Positions 17,254 through 26,504 of a stretch of 64,000 bases of DNA are shown here, in pieces. Every line of letters begins with the position of its first letter. The stretch's first letter is position 1. The DNA comes from Marinobacterium sp. (GTDB taxonomy: Bacteria; Pseudomonadota; Gammaproteobacteria; Pseudomonadales; Balneatricaceae): assembly GCA_030602245.1 (NCBI GenBank), contig JAUWAC010000010.1, positions 27,436 to 91,435 on the forward strand, written 5' to 3'. The notes below the pieces were generated by a model, which did not search any database, was not told the DNA's origin, and saw only the letters and a list, made by a program, of their open reading frames with translations. Position numbers and translations under genes: made by a program.

Positions 17254-18348
17254 ATGGAAATCAATCCGATACTGAACAGCCTCAAGGATATCGGCGAGCG
17301 TACCGAGCTGCTGCGCACCTATCTCGAGTACGACACCAAGAAGGAACGTCTCGAAGAGGTGCAACGCGAGCTCGAGGATCCGGCGGTCTGGAACGATCCG
17401 GACAACGCTCAGCAGTTGGGGCGTGAGCGTGCCAGCCTCGAGGCGGTCGTGGAAACCATCGATGATCTGACGCAGGGTGTCGCCGATGCCCGTGAGCTGC
17501 TGGATCTGGCCGTCGAAGAGCAGGACGAGGATACCGTCGCCGAGGTGGAAGCCGAGGTTGAGGCACTGACCGAAAAGCTGACTCAGCTCGAGTTTCGCCG
17601 CATGTTCTCCGGCGAAGCGGACGCCAACAACGCCTATGTCGATATTCAGGCGGGCTCCGGCGGTACCGAAGCGCAGGACTGGGCCAACATGATGCTGCGT
17701 ATGTACCTGCGCTGGGGTGAGGCCAAGGGCTTCAAGACCGAGCTGATCGAAGTCTCGGCCGGTGAAGTGGCCGGTATCAAGTCCGCCACCATTCGCTTCG
17801 AGGGCGAGTATGCGTTCGGCTGGCTGCGCACCGAAACCGGCGTGCACCGTCTTGTGCGCAAATCGCCATTTGACTCCGGCGGCCGTCGTCACACCTCGTT
17901 CGCATCCGTTTTCGTCTCCCCCGAGATCGATGACAACGTTGAGATCGAGATCAACCCGGCCGACCTGCGTGTCGATGTTTACCGTGCATCCGGTGCCGGT
18001 GGTCAGCACGTTAACCGTACCGAGTCCGCGGTACGTATTACCCACGAACCGTCCGGTATCGTGGTGCAGAGTCAGTCCGCCCGCTCGCAGCATCAGAACC
18101 GCGATGTCTGTATGAAACAGCTGCGTGCGAAGCTGTATGAGATGGAGATGCTGAAACGGCGTGAAGCGGCGCAGGAGCTGGAAGACTCCAAGGCTGATAT
18201 CGGCTGGGGCAGCCAGATCCGTTCCTACGTGCTCGACGACCAGCGCATCAAGGATCTGCGTACCGGTGTGCAGACCTCCAACTGCGATCGCGTGCTCGAC
18301 GGCGATCTCGACCCGTTTATCGTAGCCAGCCTCAAGGCCGGGCTCTGA
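17254..18348 (+). CDS. prfB: Peptide chain release factor 2, uninterrupted frame
   Basis: 364-residue RF2, which ends translation at UGA and UAA. The SPF codon-recognition tripeptide is at 204-206. The peptidyl-tRNA hydrolysis motif GGQ is at 249-251, in '[15 protein letters not shown]'. In most bacteria an in-frame UGA near codon 25 forces a +1 frameshift that autoregulates RF2. Here the same place reads TAT-CTC-GAG-TAC (codons 23-26, 17320-17331), with no UGA and no internal Shine-Dalgarno, so the gene is read straight through. lysS follows 37 bp downstream, a common pairing. Confidence 0.96.
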   Translation: MEINPILNSLKDIGERTELLRTYLEYDTKKERLEEVQRELEDPAVWNDPDNAQQLGRERASLEAVVETIDDLTQGVADARELLDLAVEEQDEDTVAEVEAEVEALTEKLTQLEFRRMFSGEADANNAYVDIQAGSGGTEAQDWANMMLRMYLRWGEAKGFKTELIEVSAGEVAGIKSATIRFEGEYAFGWLRTETGVHRLVRKSPFDSGGRRHTSFASVFVSPEIDDNVEIEINPADLRVDVYRASGAGGQHVNRTESAVRITHEPSGIVVQSQSARSQHQNRDVCMKQLRAKLYEMEMLKRREAAQELEDSKADIGWGSQIRSYVLDDQRIKDLRTGVQTSNCDRVLDGDLDPFIVASLKAGL

Positions 18349-18385
18349 TCCGAACCGAATTTGACCGAGTTAAGGTAGCGACCCG

Positions 18386-19897
18386 ATGTCCGACAACGCT
18401 CAGACCAATCCCGTGCAAGATGAAAACCGCCTGATCGCGGAGCGCCGCGAGAAGCTCGCCGCGCTGCGCGAGCAGGGCAACGCGTTCCCCAACAGCTTCC
18501 GCCGCGACAGCTATGCGGACGATCTGCAGAAGGCGTACGGCGACAAGAGCAAGGAAGAGCTGGCCGAGGCGGGTATCCGGGTATCGGTGGCTGGCCGTAT
18601 CATGCTCAACCGCGGGGCCTTCATGGTGCTGCAGGACATGAGCGGGCGCATCCAGCTCTACGTCACCAAGGAGGCGCGGCCGTTCGCCAAATCGCTGGAT
18701 CTTGGCGATATCGTCGGCGTGACCGGCACCCTGCACAAGTCCGGCAAGGGGGATCTCTACGTCGAGCTGGAACAGTATCAGCTGCTGACCAAGAGCCTGC
18801 GTCCGCTGCCCGACAAGCACAAGGGACTGCAGGACATGGAGATGCGCTACCGTCAGCGCTACGTGGACCTGATCACCAACGAGCAGTCACGCAAGGTATT
18901 CGAAACCCGCTTCCGTATCATCGCCGCGATCCGTCAGTTCCTCGCCGAGCGCCGTTTCCTCGAGGTGGAAACGCCGATGCTGCAGGCGATCCCGGGCGGC
19001 GCCTCGGCGCGTCCGTTCGTGACCCATCACAACGCGCTGGATATCGACATGTACCTGCGCATCGCGCCGGAGCTGTACCTGAAGCGTCTGGTGGTGGGCG
19101 GGTTCGAGCGCGTGTTCGAGATCAACCGCAACTTCCGCAACGAGGGGCTCTCAACGCGTCACAACCCCGAGTTCACCATGATCGAGTTCTACCAGGCCTA
19201 CGCCGATTACCACGATCTGATGGACCTGACCGAAGAGATGCTGCGCACCGTGGCGCAGAACGTGCTGGGTACCACCACTCTGGTCAACACCGTGCGCAAC
19301 GAGGCCGGCGAAGTGCTGGATAGAGTCGAGTACGACCTGTCCAAGCCGTTCACCCGCATGTCGGTGTTCGATGCGATCCTGCACTTCAACCCGGATATCA
19401 GTGCCGAGGCGCTGGCCAATGAGCACGCCGCGCGCGAGATCGCCCAGCACCTGGATATCGACGTCAAGGACAGCTGGGGGCTGGGCAAGATCCAGATCGA
19501 GATCTTCGAAGAGACCTGCGAGCACCGCCTGCAGCAGCCCACCTTCATCACCGAGTACCCGACCGAAGTCAGCCCGCTGGCCCGTCGCAACGACGACAAC
19601 CCGTTCGTCACCGACCGCTTCGAGTTCTTCGTTGGCGGCCGCGAGCTGGCCAACGGCTTCTCGGAGCTGAACGACGCCGAGGACCAGGCCGAGCGCTTCC
19701 GCAAGCAGGTGGAGGAGAAGGACGCCGGTGACGACGAGGCGATGCACTACGACGGCGACTTCGTCAACGCGCTGGAGTACGGCTTGCCGCCGACCGCGGG
19801 CGAAGGGATCGGCATCGATCGCCTGGTGATGCTGTTCACCGACTCCGCGTCGATCCGCGACGTGATCCTGTTCCCGGCCATGCGTCCACGCGTGTAA
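18386..19897 (+). CDS. lysS: Lysyl-tRNA synthetase, class II
   Basis: 503 residues, the standard length. It charges tRNA-Lys with lysine. The N-terminal OB-fold anticodon-binding domain spans about 60-150 ('[21 protein letters not shown]'). The class II catalytic core follows: motif 2 '[29 protein letters not shown]' and motif 3 '[14 protein letters not shown]'. It is downstream of prfB in a probable operon, closed by a strong UUCG-loop terminator. Confidence 0.97.
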   Translation: MSDNAQTNPVQDENRLIAERREKLAALREQGNAFPNSFRRDSYADDLQKAYGDKSKEELAEAGIRVSVAGRIMLNRGAFMVLQDMSGRIQLYVTKEARPFAKSLDLGDIVGVTGTLHKSGKGDLYVELEQYQLLTKSLRPLPDKHKGLQDMEMRYRQRYVDLITNEQSRKVFETRFRIIAAIRQFLAERRFLEVETPMLQAIPGGASARPFVTHHNALDIDMYLRIAPELYLKRLVVGGFERVFEINRNFRNEGLSTRHNPEFTMIEFYQAYADYHDLMDLTEEMLRTVAQNVLGTTTLVNTVRNEAGEVLDRVEYDLSKPFTRMSVFDAILHFNPDISAEALANEHAAREIAQHLDIDVKDSWGLGKIQIEIFEETCEHRLQQPTFITEYPTEVSPLARRNDDNPFVTDRFEFFVGGRELANGFSELNDAEDQAERFRKQVEEKDAGDDEAMHYDGDFVNALEYGLPPTAGEGIGIDRLVMLFTDSASIRDVILFPAMRPRV

Positions 19898-19906
19898 ATC
19901 GATCCA

Positions 19907-19935
19907 CAAGAGGCTGTCTTCGGACGGCCTCTTGT
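19907..19935 (+). terminator. Rho-independent terminator after lysS
   Basis: A 12-bp stem (CAAGAGGC... with ...GCCTCTTG) closed by a TTCG tetraloop, then a short T-run. Confidence 0.85.
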
Positions 19936-19944
19936 TTATCCACA
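19936..19944 (+). promoter_or_regulatory. Exact DnaA-box 9-mer (TTATCCACA)
   Basis: Perfect match to the DnaA box consensus, 7 bp before the ATG of the small membrane protein gene and directly after the lysS terminator. Binding is not proven. Confidence 0.5.
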
Positions 19945-19951
19945 GCCCGCC

Positions 19952-20398
19952 ATGTCGATCTTATCTCAGCTGTTCCCCGATCCGTCGCGCAAGATTCCAG
20001 GCAAACGCCATTTGAGCGTGCTGCTGCGCAGCCTGCACTTGGTCGGCATCGCCGGTCTGGCCGGACACTTCCTGTTTGATCTGGCGCCGGCACAGTGGTT
20101 GCCCTACGCGATTGTGGCGCTGGGCAGTGGTGGGCTGATGGTGGCGATGGAGCTCTGGTGCGACGGCATCTGGCTATTGCAGCTCAGAGGCCAGGCGATT
20201 CTGCTCAAGCTGCTGCTGCTGGCCGGGGCGGTAATGATCCCCACGCTGGCGGTTCCGCTGTTTGTGCTGATCGTGCTGATCTCCGGCTTTTTCGCTCATG
20301 CACCGGGCAAGGTTCGCTACTATTCGCTCTGGCACGGTCGGGTGGTGAAGGCGCTGCGCGGCCCTGACGGCCTGATCCGCGACTGCGGCCAGCCCTGA
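19952..20398 (+). CDS. Small membrane protein of unknown function
   Basis: 148 residues. I do not recognise a family. A basic N-terminus ('PDPSRKIPGKRHLSVLLRSLH') is followed by about four hydrophobic segments: ~28-47, 50-68, 80-93 and 95-115. A soluble tail ends 'YYSLWHGRVVKALRGPDGLIRDCGQP'. It lies on the same strand between lysS and ung, outside the lysS terminator, and an exact DnaA-box 9-mer sits on each side. The SPF-like and GKV-RYYSLWHGR segments could serve as family probes. The coding assignment is supported by a clean frame, hydrophobic periodicity and a tight fit to its neighbours. Confidence 0.7.
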   Translation: MSILSQLFPDPSRKIPGKRHLSVLLRSLHLVGIAGLAGHFLFDLAPAQWLPYAIVALGSGGLMVAMELWCDGIWLLQLRGQAILLKLLLLAGAVMIPTLAVPLFVLIVLISGFFAHAPGKVRYYSLWHGRVVKALRGPDGLIRDCGQP

Positions 20399-20404
20399 AA
20401 TGAC

Positions 20405-20413
20405 TTATCCACA
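20405..20413 (+). promoter_or_regulatory. Second exact DnaA-box 9-mer (TTATCCACA)
   Basis: Same orientation and sequence as the box at 19936-19944, 30 bp upstream of the ung start. It could mark DnaA-linked regulation of ung. Confidence 0.5.
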
Positions 20414-20443
20414 ACTGGGAACGAACCTTTGGACGAGGTTGTA

Positions 20444-21139
20444 ATGGCACTGGACAACGCTCCGAGCTGGCAGCCGCTGCTGGCGCCCGAATTCGACAAA
20501 CCCTACATGCAGGCGCTGAAAGGCTTTCTGGCCGAGCGCAAGGCGCAGCGGGTCACCATCTACCCCCACTCGCAGGATTGGTTCCATGCCCTGGAAGCCA
20601 CGCCGCTAGAGCAGGTCAAGGTGGTCATCATCGGCCAGGATCCGTACCACCAACCGGGACAGGCCCATGGCCTCTGCTTCTCCGTGCGCCCCGGCGTACG
20701 GGTGCCGCCCTCGCTGGTGAATATCTACAAGGAGCTGCAGTCGGATCTGGGCATTGTGCCGGTCAATCACGGCTATCTGGAGTCTTGGGCCCGACAGGGC
20801 GTGCTGCTGCTCAACGCCGTACTGACGGTGGAGGAGAGCAGCGCCAATGCCCACCAGGGCAAAGGCTGGGAGCAGTTCACTGACCGCATCATCCACCTGG
20901 TCAATGAGCAGTGCGACCACGTGGTGTTCATGCTCTGGGGTAGCTACGCCCAGAAGAAGGGCGCTTTTATAGACCGCAACAAACACTTGGTGCTGAAGGC
21001 GCCCCATCCGTCACCGCTGTCGGCTCACCGCGGTTTTCTCGGCTGCAGGCACTTCTCTCAGGCGAACGCCTGGCTGCAAGCGCAGGGGCGAAAGGCGATC
21101 GAGTGGCAGTTGCCGGCTCAGGTAGCATCGACTCACTGA
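20444..21139 (+). CDS. ung: Uracil-DNA glycosylase
   Basis: 231 residues, family 1 UDG. It removes uracil from DNA to start base-excision repair. The water-activating motif GQDPYH is near residue 66 ('[22 protein letters not shown]'). The '[10 protein letters not shown]' block is present, and the minor-groove loop '[21 protein letters not shown]' is intact. ATG 20444 is preferred because GAGG lies 5 bases upstream; a TTG at 20429 is in frame. It is convergent with the AraC-type regulator gene. Confidence 0.96.
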   Translation: MALDNAPSWQPLLAPEFDKPYMQALKGFLAERKAQRVTIYPHSQDWFHALEATPLEQVKVVIIGQDPYHQPGQAHGLCFSVRPGVRVPPSLVNIYKELQSDLGIVPVNHGYLESWARQGVLLLNAVLTVEESSANAHQGKGWEQFTDRIIHLVNEQCDHVVFMLWGSYAQKKGAFIDRNKHLVLKAPHPSPLSAHRGFLGCRHFSQANAWLQAQGRKAIEWQLPAQVASTH

Positions 21140-21153
21140 ACCGAGCGTCGAGA

Positions 21154-22215
21154 TCAGGCACCCTTCAGCCAGTCGCTCAGGAAACGGGAACGCATCTGGG
21201 TCGGGGATAGACCAAAGATGTCGCGAAAGCTGTGGCTGAAATGGGTGCTGCTCAGAAAGCCGCAGGCGACCGATACCTCCGCCACCGAGCGGTCCGACTG
21301 CAGCAGCAGTTGGCGCGCCTTGGTCAGGCGTAGCTCCAGGTAATAGCGCGACGGGCTGATGTCGAAATAGCGTGCGAACAGACGCTCGATCTGCCGTCGC
21401 GAGATATCGACATAACGGGCGATCTCGGCCAGCGTCAGTGGTTCTTCGATATTGTTCTCCATCAACTCGATCACGGCGCGCAGATGGGCCGGCAATGCGC
21501 GATGCTTGCTCTTGGTGATCAGGTTGTCGTCGGCATCGAGCCGGGTGTCACAGGTCAGGATCTCCTCTGCGCTGAGCCTGATCTCCGGCCCGAACAGCCG
21601 CGCAGTCAGGTCCAGCATCATCTGCATGGCGCTGTTGGGGCCCGCGCAGCTGAAGTACGCGCCGTCGATCACATAGGGCTTGTGCAGAATCTCGGTTTTC
21701 GGGAACAGCTCGGTCAGCAGGGCTATGTTGTCCGGGTGGGCAGTGGCGCTGCGTTCGTGCAGCAGTCCTGCATGGGCGATCTGATAGACGCCATTCCAGA
21801 GGCTACCAATCCAGCACTGGCGCGCGGCGCTGCTGTGCAGCAGAGCCTGCAGGCCGCGTTGTGCCTTCAGTGGCGTACGATACCCGCCGCAGATCACCAG
21901 CATGTCGTGGTCATTCAGTGTGGTCTGTTCGACGCTGTGTTCAGTGCGGATCTCCAGACCGATGTCGCTGATAACGCTCTGCCCGGACAGGCTGCAGTGC
22001 ACGCACTCGATCATCGGGGAGCGGCTCACCAGGTTGGCGGTGGCCAGCACATCCACGGCACTGGTGAAGGCGGCGATCGAAAAGTTTTCCAGTAATACGA
22101 ACACCACCTTGAACTGCTGGCGGCTGGAGCTGGCGTCCTTGGTAAAGGAGCGGTTGAGATGTTTGGCGGGTCCGTTGAAGCCTTTGAGTCGCTCCTTGAT
22201 CGCATGGTTTGGCAT
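21154..22215 (-). CDS. GlxA/AraC-family transcriptional regulator (GATase1-like + HTH)
   Basis: 353 residues. An N-terminal DJ-1/PfpI (class I amidotransferase-like) domain lies at about 34-210 ('KVVFVLLENFSIAAFTSAVDVLATAN', 'LVICGGYRTP'). A C-terminal AraC helix-turn-helix domain spans about 245-345 ('LTLAEIARYVDISRRQIERLF', 'SVAEVSVACGFLSSTHFSHSFRDIFG'). Regulators of this build (GbdR, SouR, CdhR, CahR) control carnitine, betaine, sarcosine and creatine use. The neighbouring creatininase and creatinase genes suggest this one responds to creatinine, creatine or a product; that is inference. It is divergent from the LysR-type gene. Confidence 0.9.
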   Translation of the reverse strand: MPNHAIKERLKGFNGPAKHLNRSFTKDASSSRQQFKVVFVLLENFSIAAFTSAVDVLATANLVSRSPMIECVHCSLSGQSVISDIGLEIRTEHSVEQTTLNDHDMLVICGGYRTPLKAQRGLQALLHSSAARQCWIGSLWNGVYQIAHAGLLHERSATAHPDNIALLTELFPKTEILHKPYVIDGAYFSCAGPNSAMQMMLDLTARLFGPEIRLSAEEILTCDTRLDADDNLITKSKHRALPAHLRAVIELMENNIEEPLTLAEIARYVDISRRQIERLFARYFDISPSRYYLELRLTKARQLLLQSDRSVAEVSVACGFLSSTHFSHSFRDIFGLSPTQMRSRFLSDWLKGA

Positions 22216-22316
22216 AGGGTAACCCTCGAGCTGGCTTTTCTTGTTATGGCGGCGGCGTTCGCCGTTTGGAATGCGGATGCACTCAAAGCGATGGTACGAG
22301 GCGGTGGTGTATTTTA

Positions 22317-22337
22317 AAAATTAATAGTGCTAATTTT
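22317..22337. promoter_or_regulatory. LysR-type operator candidate in the divergent regulator gap
   Basis: Perfect 7-bp inverted repeat, AAAATTA - ATAGTGC - TAATTTT. It contains a T-N11-A core, in a markedly AT-rich patch 57 bp before the LysR-type gene start. Confidence 0.55.
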
Positions 22338-22394
22338 GTTATTTGATTTGCTTATGTGGGGCCGGCCTGCTGGACGGCCAAGGAGTGTCGCGCT

Positions 22395-23264
22395 GTGAAA
22401 AACCTGCCGATGGATCTGTTACGCACCTTCGTCACCATTCAGGAGCTGGGTGGCTTCACCCAGGCAGGGGAGCTGCTGGGCCGCTCCCAGCCGGCGATCA
22501 GCCTGCAGATCAAGCGCCTCGAGGAGCTGGTCAATGTGCCTCTGTTCAACCGCACCAGCGGGTTGCGGTTGACCGAGGAGGGGCAGTTGCTGTACGAGTA
22601 TGCGCGCAAGATCCTGGAGCTGAATGACACCGCGGTATCGCGGCTGGTCACGTCGACGGTGAGCGGGTCGGTGCGCCTTGGCATTCCAAACGACTTTGAG
22701 GTTTCGTTTCTGCCATTGACGCTGTCGCGTTTTTCCCACGCCCATCCCGGGGTGACGCTGGATGTCACCAGTGAGCTGAGCGTCAACCTGCGGCGGGATT
22801 ACCGGCGTGGCGAGTATGATCTGGTGATGAGCATGGATGAGAACCCCTCCAGCGAGATTCTGGCCCAGGACGCCATCGTCGAGCCCTTGGTCTGGGTCAG
22901 CGGCCCCGGTTTCCAGCTCGATCCGCAGGCGCCCGTACCGCTGGTACTGTACCCGGAGGGGTGCGTGTATCGACGTCATATCACGGAGGCGTTGAATCGC
23001 GCCGGCATCCCCTGGCGCATCATGTACTGCACCTCCAGTCTGCTCGGCATTCAGGCCGCGATCGAGGCGGGGCTGGGGATCAGTGCGCTGGCGAGTACCA
23101 CCGTGCCGGCGTCGCTGAAGGCGGACCGTACCCTGCAGCACCTGCCTGCGCTGGGCGAGGTGACCATCGGTTTCAATTACGACAGCAGCAATCTGGCGCC
23201 GGCGTCGGTGCGCCTGCTGGATTACCTGCGCAGTGGCTTGCATCAGAGTCAACGCTTCGGATGA
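22395..23264 (+). CDS. LysR-type transcriptional regulator
   Basis: 289 residues. An N-terminal winged helix-turn-helix ('MDLLRTFVTIQELGGFTQAGELLGRSQPAISLQIKRLEEL', residues 6-45) is followed by a substrate-binding-like effector domain from about residue 92 ('SGSVRLGIPNDFE'). GTG 22395 is chosen because AGGAG lies 9 bases upstream; the ATG five codons later is also possible. It is divergent from the GlxA/AraC regulator and next to the creatinine genes. It may regulate them or itself through the AT-rich palindrome just upstream. The effector is unknown. Confidence 0.88.
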   Translation: MKNLPMDLLRTFVTIQELGGFTQAGELLGRSQPAISLQIKRLEELVNVPLFNRTSGLRLTEEGQLLYEYARKILELNDTAVSRLVTSTVSGSVRLGIPNDFEVSFLPLTLSRFSHAHPGVTLDVTSELSVNLRRDYRRGEYDLVMSMDENPSSEILAQDAIVEPLVWVSGPGFQLDPQAPVPLVLYPEGCVYRRHITEALNRAGIPWRIMYCTSSLLGIQAAIEAGLGISALASTTVPASLKADRTLQHLPALGEVTIGFNYDSSNLAPASVRLLDYLRSGLHQSQRFG

Positions 23265-23312
23265 GTTGCCAGGCTCGGGTTCAGCGTGGTGGCTGCACCC
23301 TGGAGTAACGGG

Positions 23313-23867
23313 TCAATGCACCGTGGTGGGCAGAGCCGCATCGTTAAACTGCAGGTCGATTTGAAGTCCCCGTGCCAAACGGCTCAGCGCCAGCTGCAGA
23401 CGCTGGGCGTTGAAACGCTCAGCGTCGGTGCGTCCGCTGATCAGGGTTTGAAACGGCTGAGTGCCGGCGGCGCCCGGTGCGCCGGTTCGCTGGTTGTAGT
23501 GATCGACCTGCACCCGATGGCTCTCCAGAATCAGCCGGATCTCGTGGTCCAGTCCGACGCGATAAGCGCCCTGAATATGCAGCGTCAGGGGACGTTTCCT
23601 GATCGGTTCGCTTACCGGATCACGGCAGAGCAGGTGCAGTCCCTGGGCTGACAGCTGCTGCAGTTGAGCCCAGGCGTGGGCGGCATGCTGATCGGGCAGG
23701 CGTACCTGGATCAGACCCGTCAGACGTCCGTGCAGCGCGCTGATCTTTTGCTCCTGTATTTCACCTTCGCACAGGGCGAGGGTTTCGATCAGACGTCGCA
23801 CCAGCTCCGGATCGTCCTGTCCGGCCACGCATAACAGCCAGGTCGAGTGTGTCGGGGGTGTTGCCAT
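23313..23867 (-). CDS. GcvR-like protein with two ACT domains
   Basis: 184 residues. Two ACT-like halves are visible: 'TWLLCVAGQDDPELVRRLIETLALCEGEI' from residue 9, and 'LTLHIQGAYRVGLDHEIRLILESHRVQV' from about residue 94. This tandem-ACT layout is that of the glycine cleavage repressor GcvR and relatives, which act through protein contacts and glycine binding. It follows the creatininase gene by 87 bp on the same strand. Glycine is the end product of creatine-to-sarcosine breakdown, so a sensing role would make sense, but this is inference. No strong ribosome site is seen. Confidence 0.62.
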   Translation of the reverse strand: MATPPTHSTWLLCVAGQDDPELVRRLIETLALCEGEIQEQKISALHGRLTGLIQVRLPDQHAAHAWAQLQQLSAQGLHLLCRDPVSEPIRKRPLTLHIQGAYRVGLDHEIRLILESHRVQVDHYNQRTGAPGAAGTQPFQTLISGRTDAERFNAQRLQLALSRLARGLQIDLQFNDAALPTTVH

Positions 23868-23954
23868 GGCTCAATGGGTCACTCAATGGAAGGGGTCAAA
23901 ACGGCCGGCGCTCAGGCCGGCCGCAGTTTCAGGTTGAGGTATCGCGCCCTGGTT

Positions 23955-24719
23955 TCAGCCGAATTCGCCGCGGATACTCTCTTGTATCCCTGCCACGCAA
24001 ACATCGAACAGCAGCTTGCCGTGTTCAGCCGAAGCCTTGCGCGCCGATGACAGGGTGCCGCTTTCCGGTACCCAGGAGGGATCCGCCGGGAAGCGGTCGT
24101 AGGGCGGGAAGGTGGCTGGCGGGTGATCCACTGTTTTGTCCATGTCCACCAGATTCGGGTGCAGATGCAGCATCAGCGAGGTCTCCAGTACACCGCCATG
24201 CTCCACGTCCCAGCCGGTGAAACCATCGGGGAATACGGTGGCGATGGTGTCCTGGTTCACGTAATCCCAGTAGGAGAGCACCAGCACCTTGGCGTCGATA
24301 CCGTCGCGGCGCAGCGCTGTCAGTGCCAGGTCGATCCCTTCGACGATGAACATGGAGTTCTCGTAATGCCCGTTAATCAGGACGAAGCGGCGGTTGCCGT
24401 GGCGCGCCAGCGCCACCACCACATCATGCACGGTGTCGATCAGGGTCTTGCCGTTGATGCAGGTGGTGCCGGGAAAGAAATTGCCACCACCGGATTTCAC
24501 CTGGGATTTGTAGCCGTAGGCGATGGGCGGGGCCACCAGGGCGTTGGGCAGCGAGGCTGCCACGCCCAGTCCGATCGCCTCGGGGATCAGCACATCCGGG
24601 TTCATCGACATGTGTGGGCCGTGCTGTTCGATCGCGCCAATCGGCAGCAGAATCACGGCCTCGCCACTCTGTACCCGGGCCTCATAGGTTTTCCAATCTA
24701 GATCGGCCAGCCGGCTCAT
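23955..24719 (-). CDS. Creatininase (creatinine amidohydrolase)
   Basis: 254 residues. It hydrolyses creatinine to creatine and belongs to the creatininase metal-dependent amidohydrolase family. The sequence follows the Pseudomonas putida enzyme through most of its length. Metal and active-site segments are evident: 'LPIGAIEQHGPHMSMNPDV' (near 26-44), 'GYKSQVKSGGGNFFPGTT', 'LINGHYENSMFIVEGIDLAL' and 'DVEHGGVLETSLML'. It overlaps the BCCT gene by 4 bases (ATGA) and has AGGAG 8 bases upstream, so the two are co-translated. Confidence 0.93.
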   Translation of the reverse strand: MSRLADLDWKTYEARVQSGEAVILLPIGAIEQHGPHMSMNPDVLIPEAIGLGVAASLPNALVAPPIAYGYKSQVKSGGGNFFPGTTCINGKTLIDTVHDVVVALARHGNRRFVLINGHYENSMFIVEGIDLALTALRRDGIDAKVLVLSYWDYVNQDTIATVFPDGFTGWDVEHGGVLETSLMLHLHPNLVDMDKTVDHPPATFPPYDRFPADPSWVPESGTLSSARKASAEHGKLLFDVCVAGIQESIRGEFG

Positions 24720-26323
24720 TGGGAGATCTCCTGTAGATGGATGTTGTTGCTCTGGGGTGCCATCAGGAGGCGTTTATGCTCCTGATGTACGCCCTTGGCC
24801 AGTGAGATGCACATCAGCACCATCAGCACCGAGAACGGCAGTGCCGCCGTGATGGAGGCGGTTTGCAGCGTGCTGAGGGCGGCGTTGCCGCCGGCGACCA
24901 GCAGTACGGATGCGACCACACCCTGCATGACACCCCAGAAGGTGCGATGCCGTTTCAGGGGGTGTTCAGCCCCTTCACTCATTATAGTGCTCAGCACCAG
25001 GGTGCCGGAGTCGGACGAGGTGATGAAGTAGGTTGCGACCAACAGGGTGCCAGCGATGGTGGCAATATAGCCGACGGTGCCCACATCCATGCCCGCGAAG
25101 GTGGCATACAGCGCTTGCGACACATTTTGATTGACCGTTGCGGCGATAGAACCGCCAGAGAACAGATCGATATGCAGCGCGGTACCGCCGTAGGCGGCAA
25201 GCCAGACGAAGGAGAGCAGGCTGGAAACACCGATGACGCCGAACACGAATTCACGGATGGTGCGGCCACGGGATACGCGCGCCACGAACACACCGACGAA
25301 CGGTGCCCAGGAGATCCACCAGCCCCAGTAGAACACGGTCCACCAGCCCTGCCACATGCTTTTCCAGCTGGCATCGGCATCGCCCAGATGTTGGCTGGTG
25401 CCCTCAACGAAGATATTCAGGGCCAGCAGGTCCACCAGGTAGTCCACCGAGACACCAAACAGCAGGTCTAGAATGTAGAGTGTGGGTCCAAACAGGATGA
25501 AGAATGCCAGCAGTACGATGGTTAGCCACATATTGCTGATCGACAGGTATTTGATGCCGCGCTTGAGTCCGGTCAACACCGAAACCAGCGCACAGGCAGA
25601 GATGACGACCACCAGCAGCAGCTGGATCGAGGTGCTCTGCGGTACGCCCCAGATGGAGTGCAAGCCGGCGTTGATCTGCTGAACGCCAAGCCCGAGCGAC
25701 GTGGCGATGCCAAACAGGGTGGCGAAGATCGCAATCACGTCGACCAGAATGCCGACGCCGCCTTCAACCCGTTTTCCAAGCAGGGGGAACAGGGTGTAAC
25801 GGATGCTCAGTGGTTTCTGTAGGCGATAGGCCACGAACGCCAGCGCCAGTCCCACCACGCAGTAGATCGCCCAGGCATTGAGGCCCCAGTGGAAGAAGGT
25901 CACCTTCATCGCCACGCGGGCCGCTTCTTCGTTGGCGACCGCATCCGAGAAGGGGGTTCCGCCTGAAAAGTGGAACATGGGTTCTGCGATGGACCAGAAG
26001 ATGATGCCGATCCCCTGTCCAGCCGCGTAGACCATGGCGAACCAGGCGAAGTAGCTGAATTCGGGCTTCTCATGGTCTGCGCCGAGACGGATCTGGCCGT
26101 AGCGACTGAAGCCAATCCAGACGCAGAACGCGAGAAAACCGGCGGCCAGCAGGACATACCAGCCATTGGCAGTGAGTGTGATGATGGTGCGGGTTTGGTC
26201 AATCAGTTGTGCTGATTGCTCGGGAAAGATTAGAGTGTAAAACGTGAAAGCTAGGGTCACGGCCAGGGAGATCAACATGATGTACGGGTTGATTCCTCGC
26301 AAAAGGCCTCTCGATAGAACCAT
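24716..26323 (-). CDS. BCCT-family transporter (probable creatinine/creatine uptake)
   Basis: A 535-residue inner-membrane carrier with 12 predicted helices. The BCCT signature Trp-rich stretch is present near residue 330: 'WTVFYWGWWISWAPFVGVF', followed by 'ARVSRGRTIREF'. BCCT carriers import quaternary-ammonium or guanidinium-like solutes such as betaine, choline and carnitine. Coupling to creatininase by a 4-base overlap points to creatinine or creatine as substrate (inference). AGGT precedes the start. The 181-bp gap to the upstream creatinase gene carries a hairpin and an AT-rich patch, so the carrier may have its own promoter. Confidence 0.9.
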   Translation of the reverse strand: MVLSRGLLRGINPYIMLISLAVTLAFTFYTLIFPEQSAQLIDQTRTIITLTANGWYVLLAAGFLAFCVWIGFSRYGQIRLGADHEKPEFSYFAWFAMVYAAGQGIGIIFWSIAEPMFHFSGGTPFSDAVANEEAARVAMKVTFFHWGLNAWAIYCVVGLALAFVAYRLQKPLSIRYTLFPLLGKRVEGGVGILVDVIAIFATLFGIATSLGLGVQQINAGLHSIWGVPQSTSIQLLLVVVISACALVSVLTGLKRGIKYLSISNMWLTIVLLAFFILFGPTLYILDLLFGVSVDYLVDLLALNIFVEGTSQHLGDADASWKSMWQGWWTVFYWGWWISWAPFVGVFVARVSRGRTIREFVFGVIGVSSLLSFVWLAAYGGTALHIDLFSGGSIAATVNQNVSQALYATFAGMDVGTVGYIATIAGTLLVATYFITSSDSGTLVLSTIMSEGAEHPLKRHRTFWGVMQGVVASVLLVAGGNAALSTLQTASITAALPFSVLMVLMCISLAKGVHQEHKRLLMAPQSNNIHLQEISQ

Positions 26324-26465
26324 AGTGGTTACCTCGTCGAGTGGAGTTCAGCCGGCAGCCGTCAGGCGGCCACGGCTAAGCACCTCATGGATGTTATTTT
26401 TATCATCTGAGCGACGTCGCGAAGACGGGCCTCGTGTGCTTGGATGACCTGCGCGTCATCGGATT

Positions 26466-26497
26466 GACACCGGCCGCCCCCGCGGGCCGCCGGTGTC
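26466..26497 (-). terminator. Strong hairpin downstream of creatinase
   Basis: GACACCGGC and GCCGGTGTC form a perfect 9-bp stem around a GC-rich loop, just after the creatinase stop. No clear U-tract follows. Confidence 0.5.
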
Positions 26498-26504
26498 GGG
26501 GTAT

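Noticed and set aside
17146..18093. 315-codon minus-strand open frame opposite prfB
   Set aside because: Antisense shadow of a highly conserved gene; no recognisable domain and no ribosome site. The same applies to many long frames opposite amiB, mutL, hflX, hflKC, purA and hisS.
19936..20413. Chromosome replication origin
   Set aside because: Only two DnaA boxes, with no AT-rich unwinding region and no dnaA, dnaN, rpmH or gid genes nearby.
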